Shown here: positions 5,567 through 11,281 of the stretch, in pieces
How positions within the stretch are numbered: position 1 is the first letter of the stretch
Layout of the letters: each line of letters begins with the position of its first letter
Assembly (NCBI GenBank): GCA_013287235.1
Contig: JABDEF010000033.1
Coordinates: forward strand, 1-11,281
Length of the DNA stretch: 11,281 nt
Source of the DNA: Gammaproteobacteria bacterium
Lineage (GTDB): Bacteria; Pseudomonadota; Gammaproteobacteria; DSM-16500
Direction of reading: 5' to 3'
The notes under the pieces: generated by a model
The model's input: the letters and a program-made list of their open reading frames with translations, nothing else
What the model was told of the DNA's origin: nothing
Database searches by the model: none
Position numbers and translations under genes: made by a program

Positions 5567-7201
5567 ATGATTACTGAGCAATTGGATCAAATTCAAGCAA
5601 TTATCGTTGAACTACAAGATAAGCTAGCAAACTCTAAAATTGATAGTTATAAAAATATACCCGAAAAGTTACACACATTTTTGAAACTCACAGAAGAAAA
5701 TCTGAACACTCTAAAAGCGCGTTATTTAGAACTTAACCCTAATGATGAGCCCTCAGACTTAGTAAAGGTTAGGGATATTCGAGAAAATATCGGGAAGATC
5801 TCAGCACTTTTAGAAAATATGAGAGGTGAAATTGCTAATAAACTGAGTAAACTTTTCGATGTTCGCCGAAAGGCACTTGAAGGTAAAGCTTCTGAAAATG
5901 CGCGCATACTAAGTGATTCGTTACCAGAAAAGATAAGTGCGTTAGATGATGAGCTTGAGAAAATTATTATCAAAAACATTACTCCGGAATTGGAAGATTT
6001 AGATGAGCAAATTAAGCGATTTTCAAATCCTCCGACCGCTGACAATAAAGGATCAACAAATCAGACTGAAGGTCCAGTTAATTCTAATGTTGTCAGTTTA
6101 ACAGCATCTATTATTCAGGAGGATGTGAATCAAGACGATCAAGAGGATGATGACCCAGAGGAATTAATTGAATTCCCTCTTGCTACATATAGTCAAGAAG
6201 ACTATAAAGGATCTCCTCTCCCTAATGATGTTGAGGACGAAGATAAACCATTCAATCCATACCACTATACGAGAAATGAAACAATAGCTATGGAATTGTT
6301 TCCTTTTTTGAAACAGTTCAAAACAATGAATCTCGAATCGAGGACTAATCGTCTTATTAGAAGTGAAGCGTTTTACTATAAAAAACCCGAAGACGAAGAT
6401 GAAGCATTAATAAACGAAGCAAAGGAAAGAGAGAGACAGGAAGAAGAAGACAGAATAATGGCTGAAAATAAGCAGAAAGAAGACAAAATAATAGCTGATG
6501 AGGTTGAAAAGGTAGAATCATCGAAATCATGGGAAGCAATAGACGCTAAAACCGCTGTGGTTATAAAAGCAAATATTTCAGCTTATCTTCAAGACAAAAA
6601 ATCATTTGATCATAGTGAAAGAAAATATCAAATGATTCGAAGGAATAATGATGAATTTCTGGAAAAGGGTTTTTTATATTTGAGAGAAGGCGATGGGGGT
6701 TTTTATTACTCCTGTATTACACCAAGTGGTCAAGAAATTCATGATAAAAAGCTTGATATCCCAGATTTAAGCACTCGCTACTTTTCTAAGTTAACGGACA
6801 AAGATGCGCATCGAATTTTAACATTTGTTTCGGATAGACAGCATATTCTGAATAAAAAGGTAATATTAGATGGGTTGTTGGAAAATATTTATTGGCTTTC
6901 TTTACAACCAGGGTATGCTAAGCAAATGAAATCTCTTTACGAAATTTATGTGGCATTTCGAAATCTTTATCCCAACATAAACGATGATTTAGTTTCATTA
7001 AGATTGTTGTTAGAAAATAATCAAAAAACTTTAACGAAGAACACTCGAACCGGACTTTTTCACAAAACAGTTAATGTAGAAATTGAAAACATATATAAGG
7101 ATATTCGAAATTTAACGAATACACTTATCCCTGATTATCTTTTACGATTAAAACCTGTAGAAAGACATCAAAGAAGAGTTTATGGTAAGCTACAAAATTG
7201 A
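5567..7201 (+). CDS. Large charged coiled-coil protein of unknown function
   Basis: 544 residues; I do not recognise a family. No signal peptide or membrane helix is visible, so it is probably cytoplasmic or exported by a secretion system. Order of parts: a heptad-rich helical region (about 1-152); an acidic, probably disordered linker (153-230, with QDDQEDDDPEE at 190-199); a helical segment (236-268) and a strongly charged Glu/Lys/Arg helix (274-320); then a C-terminal module (about 325-540) containing GFLYLREGDGGFYYSCITPSGQE (368-390) and a leucine-rich helical end. It has one cysteine (C383) and ends in basic residues (RHQRRVYGKLQN). GAGGA lies 6 nt before the ATG. It stands alone, divergent from the pirin remnant and ankyrin gene, and ends at a hairpin repeat. 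Size, composition and position next to the ankyrin/CaaX gene would suit an effector, but no export signal is proven. Confidence 0.85.
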   Translation: MITEQLDQIQAIIVELQDKLANSKIDSYKNIPEKLHTFLKLTEENLNTLKARYLELNPNDEPSDLVKVRDIRENIGKISALLENMRGEIANKLSKLFDVRRKALEGKASENARILSDSLPEKISALDDELEKIIIKNITPELEDLDEQIKRFSNPPTADNKGSTNQTEGPVNSNVVSLTASIIQEDVNQDDQEDDDPEELIEFPLATYSQEDYKGSPLPNDVEDEDKPFNPYHYTRNETIAMELFPFLKQFKTMNLESRTNRLIRSEAFYYKKPEDEDEALINEAKERERQEEEDRIMAENKQKEDKIIADEVEKVESSKSWEAIDAKTAVVIKANISAYLQDKKSFDHSERKYQMIRRNNDEFLEKGFLYLREGDGGFYYSCITPSGQEIHDKKLDIPDLSTRYFSKLTDKDAHRILTFVSDRQHILNKKVILDGLLENIYWLSLQPGYAKQMKSLYEIYVAFRNLYPNINDDLVSLRLLLENNQKTLTKNTRTGLFHKTVNVEIENIYKDIRNLTNTLIPDYLLRLKPVERHQRRVYGKLQN

Positions 7202-7207
7202 GCATCA

Positions 7208-7240
7208 TGTCATGCCAGCTTAAAGCATGCTGGCATGACA
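7208..7240. repeat. Dispersed palindromic repeat, copy 1 (also possible terminator)
   Basis: Perfect 12-bp arms TGTCATGCCAGC / GCTGGCATGACA around a 9-nt loop (TTAAAGCAT). The same 33-bp unit recurs at 9878-9910 with one base changed. It starts 6 nt past the stop of the coiled-coil gene and is followed by GTTTTT on the plus strand, so it probably serves as that gene's terminator, between convergent genes. Confidence 0.9.
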
Positions 7241-7261
7241 GTTTTTCGAATTTTCCTACAA

Positions 7262-8032
7262 CTATTCAAACCTTTCTTCTTTTCTTTTTGTTAACACTTC
7301 AACACCCGTCTCAGTCACCAACAACGTATGCTCCCATTGCGCTGATAAACTATGATCTTTCGTGACAACGGTCCATTTATCTGGTAAAAGTTTTACATGG
7401 CGTTTGCCTGCATTGATCATTGGTTCAATCGTAAACGTCATACCAGGAAGTAACTTTTCGCCCGTGCCTTTTACGCCATAATGGAGCACATTTGGGGGTT
7501 CATGAAAAATGCTGCCGATGCCATGCCCACAGTATTCACGGACCACAGAAAAATGATTTTTTTCCGCATGTTTCTGAATGGCTTCTCCGATATCACCAAA
7601 ATGTCCGCCAGGTTTCACTTGTTCGATGCCGAGATATAAACATTCCTGTGTGATTTTAATCAAACGGTCTGCGAGTATGGAAGGTTTTCCGATGACGAAC
7701 ATTTTACTGGTGTCACCGTGGTAGCCATCTTTCAATACAGTGATATCGATATTGACAATGTCGCCCGCTTTTAATTTCCGGGGCCCTGGAATCCCATGGC
7801 AAACTTGATGATTCACTGAGGTACAAATGGATTTCGGGAATCCATTGTAATTTAAAGGCGCAGGAGTAGCTTTTTGTACATTGACGATATAATCATGACA
7901 AATCGTGTTTAACTCGTCGGTCGTGATATTTTCTCGTACAAAAGATTCTATCATTTCAAGGACTTCCGCAGCAAGTTTGCCTGCGATCCGCATTTTTTCA
8001 ATTTCTTCAAGCGTTTTAATTGTGATGTTCAT
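7262..8032 (-). CDS. map: Type I methionine aminopeptidase
   Basis: Cytoplasmic metalloenzyme that removes the initiator methionine from new proteins; usually essential. Numbering is from the ATG at 8032 (256 aa): metal ligands D96 (NIDITV), D107 (HGDTSKM), H170 (CGHGIG), E203 (TIEPM) and E234 (QWEHT), with H79 (VCHGIP) and H177 (FHEPP) in the active site. Each is within one position of E. coli Map, and MNITIKTLEEIEKM aligns with the E. coli N-terminus, which decides the start. An ATG at 8062 would add ten residues (MLSFNNMINM); neither start has a clear ribosome binding site. The gene is divergent from rpsB, the usual gammaproteobacterial order. The C-terminus is slightly shorter than in E. 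coli. Confidence 0.97.
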   Translation of the reverse strand: MNITIKTLEEIEKMRIAGKLAAEVLEMIESFVRENITTDELNTICHDYIVNVQKATPAPLNYNGFPKSICTSVNHQVCHGIPGPRKLKAGDIVNIDITVLKDGYHGDTSKMFVIGKPSILADRLIKITQECLYLGIEQVKPGGHFGDIGEAIQKHAEKNHFSVVREYCGHGIGSIFHEPPNVLHYGVKGTGEKLLPGMTFTIEPMINAGKRHVKLLPDKWTVVTKDHSLSAQWEHTLLVTETGVEVLTKRKEERFE

Positions 8033-8045
8033 CATATTGATCATA

Positions 8046-8074
8046 TTGTTGAAAGAGAGCATCTATGGTATAAA
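8046..8074 (+). promoter_or_regulatory. Candidate rpsB promoter
   Basis: TTGTTG (8046-8051), a 17-nt spacer and TATAAA (8069-8074) read on the plus strand. Transcription would begin near 8081, giving a leader of about 116 nt before the rpsB ATG. It overlaps the start region of map. A weaker minus-strand pair (TTGCTA, 17 nt, TACCAT) in the same gap could drive map. Confidence 0.4.
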
Positions 8075-8129
8075 GACGATCTTTGTTTAGCAATTAAAAC
8101 TTTAAATCACACACGTATTTTTACTTGTC

Positions 8130-8155
8130 GCCGGGTGCCCGTAAGGGTTGGTGGC
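8130..8155 (+). promoter_or_regulatory. Hairpin in the rpsB leader, possible S2 autoregulatory element
   Basis: GCCG/TGGC and GCCC/GGGT helices flank a symmetric 3-by-3 internal loop (GGT/TGG) and are capped by a GTAA (GNRA) tetraloop (8141-8144). GC-rich DNA here contrasts with the AT-rich surroundings. In E. coli, S2 is known to repress rpsB-tsf through the mRNA leader. That this hairpin is the binding site is inference. Confidence 0.45.
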
Positions 8156-8196
8156 AGGGATGCGTGGAGGCAAAACCCAAATCTTTAGGAGATGTT

Positions 8197-8982
8197 ATGT
8201 TAGAAGTCAATATGCGCGACATGTTAAAAGCAGGCGTCCATTTCGGACATCAAACCTGCCATTGGAACCCCAAAATGGGGCCTTACATTTATGGATCTCG
8301 AAATAAGATTCATATTATCAACTTAGAAAGTACGCTTCCTTTACTCAAAGATGCCCTCAATTTTATGGGTAGTATTGCTTCCAAAAAAGGCAAAATACTC
8401 TTCGTCGGCACAAAAAGTGCGGCCCATGAGATCATTCGGGAAGAAGCAAAGCGTTGCCACATGCCTTATGTGGATCATCGCTGGTTAGGGGGAATGTTGA
8501 CCAATTATAAAACAATTCGTCAATCGATACGCCGTTTGAAAGAACTCGAATCCATGTTCGAAAAAAATGCCTTCGGACGTTTAACGAAGAAAGAAATTCT
8601 TAACCTCACACGTGATAGAGAAAAATTAGAACGCAGTTTGGGCGGTATCAAAAACATGGGTGGTTTACCCGATGCATTATTTGTGATCGATGTGGGTCAT
8701 GAAAAAATTGCCGTTGCAGAAGCCAATCGTTTAAGTATTCCAGTGGTTGGTGTTGTGGATACGAATAATAATCCGAAAGGTATTTCTTATGTGATTCCAG
8801 GGAATGATGATTCGATTCGTTCTATTGCATTATATGCAAAATGTGCCGCAGATTGTATTTTAGAAGCCCGCGCTGCGAATCCAGAAATTCAAGCAGATGA
8901 ATTCGTTGAAATCGACGAACCTGAAGTCACTTATCGATCGGATGCAGATGCCGAAGACGAAAGCGAAAGCGGGAGTGCGTGA
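8197..8982 (+). CDS. rpsB: 30S ribosomal protein S2
   Basis: Small-subunit ribosomal protein, 261 residues. Conserved S2 segments are visible from the N-terminus: [22 protein letters not shown], then [62 protein letters not shown], and [13 protein letters not shown] near residues 185-200. The C-terminus is a short acidic Asp/Glu/Ser tail, common in gammaproteobacterial S2. The ATG at 8197 is chosen because AGGAG lies just before it and [10 protein letters not shown] matches S2 starts; an open frame from a TTG at 8125 would translate the structured leader and is rejected. tsf follows after 2 nt, the standard pair. Confidence 0.98.
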   Translation: MLEVNMRDMLKAGVHFGHQTCHWNPKMGPYIYGSRNKIHIINLESTLPLLKDALNFMGSIASKKGKILFVGTKSAAHEIIREEAKRCHMPYVDHRWLGGMLTNYKTIRQSIRRLKELESMFEKNAFGRLTKKEILNLTRDREKLERSLGGIKNMGGLPDALFVIDVGHEKIAVAEANRLSIPVVGVVDTNNNPKGISYVIPGNDDSIRSIALYAKCAADCILEARAANPEIQADEFVEIDEPEVTYRSDADAEDESESGSA

Positions 8983-8984
8983 AT

Positions 8985-9869
8985 ATGTCAGTGAGTGCAG
9001 CACAAGTAAAAGAATTACGCGAACGTACCGGTGCCGGGATGATGGAATGTAAAAAAGCCTTGGAAGCAACGCATGGTGACATGACACTTGCCGTTGAAGA
9101 ATTACGTAAATCGGGCCGGGCCAAAGCAGATAAAAAATCTGGTCGTATTGCGGCAGAAGGTGTTGTTATTGTTCGTCAAACACAAGACGGCAAATCTGGT
9201 GTTATTGTTGAAGTTAATAGCGAAACAGACTTTGTGGCACGAGATGAAAATTTCTTAAAATTTGCGAATACAGTGGCGGATATTGCCCTTGCGAATAAGA
9301 TCAATGACGTTCAGCCACTTATTCACTTACCATTTCATTCTGGTGAAGGGAAAGTGGAAGAAGCGCGTCAAGCCTTGGTTGCCAAAGTGGGTGAAAATAT
9401 CAATGTGCGCCGCGTATTTTTTATGTCAGACGAAAATACCATTGGCAGTTATCTCCACGGTAATCGTATTGGAGTATTGGTCCAATTAGATGTGGATAAT
9501 CCTGAACTGGCGAGAGATATCGCAATGCATATTGCTGCGAGCAAGCCTTTATTCATAAGTCCAGAAGAGGTGTCTCCCGATATAGTTGCAAAAGAAAAAG
9601 AAATTTATATTGCACAAGCCTCCGGCAGCGGTAAACCACAGGACATTATTGAAAAAATGGTTGCGGGCAGAATTAAAAAATACTTGGATGAAGTCAGTTT
9701 GCTGGGACAACCTTTTGTGAAAGATCCTAACATCACCATTGCGAGTTTGTTAAATAAACATCGCGCGAAAGTGGTAGCATTTACTCGCTTTGAAGTGGGT
9801 GAAGGTATCGAGAAAGAAACAGAGGATTTTGTTGAAGCGGTCAAAGCACAAGTGCAGGGGAGCGGGTAA
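8985..9869 (+). CDS. tsf: Elongation factor Ts
   Basis: Nucleotide exchange factor that releases GDP from EF-Tu during translation. The protein is 294 residues from the ATG at 8985 (E. coli 283). The N-terminal UBA-like region has VKELRERTGAGMMECKKAL (8-26), and the exchange motif TDFVARDENF (81-90) includes the D82/F83 pair that contacts EF-Tu. The start is set by GGGAG (8971-8975), 9 nt upstream and inside the end of rpsB; a GTG at 8979 overlapping the rpsB stop is too close to that site. Translation is probably coupled to rpsB. Confidence 0.98.
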   Translation: MSVSAAQVKELRERTGAGMMECKKALEATHGDMTLAVEELRKSGRAKADKKSGRIAAEGVVIVRQTQDGKSGVIVEVNSETDFVARDENFLKFANTVADIALANKINDVQPLIHLPFHSGEGKVEEARQALVAKVGENINVRRVFFMSDENTIGSYLHGNRIGVLVQLDVDNPELARDIAMHIAASKPLFISPEEVSPDIVAKEKEIYIAQASGSGKPQDIIEKMVAGRIKKYLDEVSLLGQPFVKDPNITIASLLNKHRAKVVAFTRFEVGEGIEKETEDFVEAVKAQVQGSG

Positions 9870-9876
9870 ACCCCCA

Positions 9877-9911
9877 TTGTCATGCCAGCTAAAAGCATGC
9901 TGGCATGACAA
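9877..9911. repeat. Dispersed palindromic repeat, copy 2, between tsf and pyrH
   Basis: Perfect 13-bp arms (TTGTCATGCCAGC / GCTGGCATGACAA) around the 9-nt loop TAAAAGCAT. The inner 33 bases differ from the copy at 7208-7240 by one base in the loop. It lies 7 nt past the tsf stop with no T-run, so it is more likely an mRNA-stabilising or processing hairpin than a strong terminator. The rest of the 124-nt gap shows only the pyrH ribosome binding site. Confidence 0.9.
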
Positions 9912-9993
9912 GGCATTGTGAATGACATGAAAAATACAAAATTTCGGAGATATTCAAAAAGCTATGATGAGTCATTCAACCGAGGTTACATTT

Positions 9994-10740
9994 ATGGACA
10001 ATGGGTTTTCAGAACAACCTATTTATAAGCGTATTTTACTTAAATTGAGCGGCGAAGCATTGCAAGGCGATAATTTATTTGGCATCGATCCCAGTAAATT
10101 ACAACGTGTCAGTGCAGATATTGCGCGTGTCGTAAAATTAGGCGTTCAAGTCGGACTTGTCATCGGCGGTGGTAATCTTATTCGAGGCGCGGATTTTTAT
10201 ACGGCAGGATTAGATCGTGTGACGGCCGATCAGATGGGCATGTTAGCCACCATTATTAATGGATTGGCCTTGCGTGATGCACTGGATAAAAAATCTATCC
10301 CTGTCAATATTGTTTCTGCATTAAAAGTTCCAGGCGTTGTCGATTTGTATAATCGTCGTCATGCTGTTCAAGCGTTAGAAGAAGGGATCGTAATGATTTT
10401 TGTGGGAGGCACAGGCAATCCACTTGTGACTACCGATTCTGCGGCTGCATTAAGGGGTATCGAAATAGGTGCGGATATTCTGATTAAAGCAACCAAAGTG
10501 GATGGGGTGTATGCATCAGATCCTATCAAAAATCCAAAAGCGGAGCGTTATGGTGAATTAACCTATGACCAAGTGTTAGAGCAACGTTTAGGTGTCATGG
10601 ATTTGAATGCCATTTTATTATGCCAAGATCACGCGCTTCCTTTACGCGTGTTTAACATGAGTAAACCCGATGCCTTATTAAAAACGGTGTTAGGTGAAGA
10701 TGTAGGGACGTTAATTCAAGCTGGAGGCAATCATGCATAA
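9994..10740 (+). CDS. pyrH: Uridylate (UMP) kinase
   Basis: Phosphorylates UMP to UDP with ATP in pyrimidine nucleotide synthesis; bacterial hexameric type of the amino acid kinase fold. Numbering is from the ATG at 9994 (248 aa; E. coli 241): [13 protein letters not shown] (11-23), [10 protein letters not shown] (56-65), the [12 protein letters not shown] motif (75-86), [19 protein letters not shown] (136-154) and the [13 protein letters not shown] motif (165-177). GAGG (9982-9985) lies 8 nt before this ATG, and the start matches E. coli PyrH length; an upstream in-frame ATG at 9964 has GGAGA 13 nt away and would add ten unconserved residues. It overlaps frr by 8 nt. Confidence 0.97.
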   Translation: MDNGFSEQPIYKRILLKLSGEALQGDNLFGIDPSKLQRVSADIARVVKLGVQVGLVIGGGNLIRGADFYTAGLDRVTADQMGMLATIINGLALRDALDKKSIPVNIVSALKVPGVVDLYNRRHAVQALEEGIVMIFVGGTGNPLVTTDSAAALRGIEIGADILIKATKVDGVYASDPIKNPKAERYGELTYDQVLEQRLGVMDLNAILLCQDHALPLRVFNMSKPDALLKTVLGEDVGTLIQAGGNHA

Positions 10741-11281
10741 AGCAATAAAAGATGCAGAAACACGCATGCAAAAAACCATTGAAGCATTTAAGCAAGCGAT
10801 GCAAAAGTTACGCACAGGACGCGCTAATCCTAGTCTTTTAGATCATATTCGAGTGGAATATTATGGAAATGAAGTACCATTAAACCAAGTATCCAATGTG
10901 ACAGTCGGCGATGCACGAACGTTGGTGGTTACGGCATGGGAAAAGAAGATGGTTCCCATCATTGAAAAAGCAATTATGACCTCAGACCTCGGTTTAAATC
11001 CAGCGACATCAGGCGAGGTGATCCGTGTTCCACTGCCTGTGATCACAGAAGAACGTCGAAAAGAATTTACGAAATTGGTACGAAATGAAGCGGAAGTCGC
11101 GCGTGTCAGTGTTCGTAATGTGAGACGTGATGCGAATGCGGCCGTAAAAGAACTTCTTAAAAATAAAGAAATTGCGGAAGATGAAGCACGCCGCCTGGAA
11201 GAGTCCATTCAAAAACTCACGGACAAATTCACGGTTGAGATTGACCATTTGCTTGCAGCGAAAGAAAAAGATTTAATGGCA
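10733..11281 (+). CDS. frr: Ribosome recycling factor, cut by the window end
   Basis: Releases post-termination ribosomes from mRNA together with EF-G. The ATG at 10733 overlaps the pyrH stop by 8 nt, with GGAGG 5 nt upstream inside pyrH, so translation is coupled. 183 codons are present, to KEKDLMA; E. coli RRF has 185, so only the last one or two residues and the stop are missing. Conserved segments include [24 protein letters not shown] (21-44), GDARTLVV (59-66), [22 protein letters not shown] and [11 protein letters not shown], then the long helix [11 protein letters not shown]. Confidence 0.97.
   Translation, partial: MHKAIKDAETRMQKTIEAFKQAMQKLRTGRANPSLLDHIRVEYYGNEVPLNQVSNVTVGDARTLVVTAWEKKMVPIIEKAIMTSDLGLNPATSGEVIRVPLPVITEERRKEFTKLVRNEAEVARVSVRNVRRDANAAVKELLKNKEIAEDEARRLEESIQKLTDKFTVEIDHLLAAKEKDLMA

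Noticed and set aside
5722..6045. Minus-strand 107-codon open frame inside the coiled-coil gene
   Set aside because: Ser/Leu-rich shadow of a Glu/Lys/Leu-rich reading frame, with no ribosome binding site or known motif.
8125..8196. N-terminal extension of rpsB from a TTG start
   Set aside because: The added residues have no S2 similarity, the DNA looks like a structured leader, and AGGAG plus the conserved start support the ATG at 8197.
8860..9124. Minus-strand open frames across the rpsB-tsf junction
   Set aside because: They overlap two certain essential genes and have shadow-like composition.
9605..9928. Minus-strand open frame over the tsf end and the palindromic repeat
   Set aside because: It is a shadow of tsf, and its start runs through the palindrome.
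9964..9993. Longer pyrH from the ATG at 9964
   Set aside because: The ribosome binding site is too far away (13 nt) and the extra ten residues are not conserved; GAGG 8 nt before 9994 is better.
10861..11248. Minus-strand open frames opposite frr
   Set aside because: They are antisense to a clear ribosome recycling factor gene, and their Ser/Arg/Phe-rich composition is typical of shadows.
1..11281. CRISPR arrays, tRNA or rRNA genes, complete insertion sequences
   Set aside because: No regularly spaced repeats, cloverleaf sequences, rRNA signatures or transposase frames were found on either strand.

Overview
The window reads as chromosomal DNA of an AT-rich gammaproteobacterium. The right half carries the conserved block map (minus strand) divergent from rpsB-tsf-pyrH-frr. 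The left half is an accessory-looking stretch with a membrane adenylate cyclase, an ankyrin-repeat protein with eukaryote-directed motifs, a large orphan coiled-coil protein and dispersed palindromic repeats. This mix suggests a host-associated lineage such as the Legionellales (Legionella/Coxiella/Berkiella/Aquicella type). The taxonomic placement is inference from gene style, not a search result.

Layout. 75-1163 (+) is an MltD-type lytic transglycosylase without LysM repeats. It converges on 1254-3356 (-), a membrane class III (IIIb-type) nucleotide cyclase with a periplasmic sensor-like region, HAMP-like linker and TPR-like tail; a perfect 21-bp-stem palindrome sits between the two stops. 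Next come a rho-independent terminator (3421-3459, minus) and a five-helix membrane protein of unknown function (3468-3995, minus). A short promoter-bearing region follows, with a possible 18-residue ORF on the plus strand. 4192-5220 (-) encodes an ankyrin-repeat protein ending in Cys-Val-Ile-Cys, a eukaryotic CaaX prenylation box, with an F-box-like LPxEL helix and a polybasic patch before it. It is translationally coupled to the 3' remnant of a pirin-family gene (5220-5449, frameshifted). 5567-7201 (+) encodes a 544-residue charged coiled-coil protein that I do not recognise. Its 3' end carries a hairpin repeat whose near-identical second copy lies between tsf and pyrH.

Right half. map (7262-8032, minus) encodes methionine aminopeptidase. 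rpsB (8197-8982), tsf (8985-9869), pyrH (9994-10740) and frr (10733 to the window edge, lacking only its last residues) encode ribosomal protein S2, EF-Ts, UMP kinase and ribosome recycling factor. rpsB and tsf are 2 nt apart, pyrH and frr overlap by 8 nt, and tsf and pyrH are separated by 124 nt holding the palindromic repeat. A structured rpsB leader with a GTAA-loop hairpin fits S2 autoregulation.

The most interesting item is the ANK/F-box-like/CaaX protein. Its architecture parallels Legionella AnkB (F-box, ankyrin, CaaX) with the modules in a different order, and makes it a candidate secreted effector that would be lipidated by the host.
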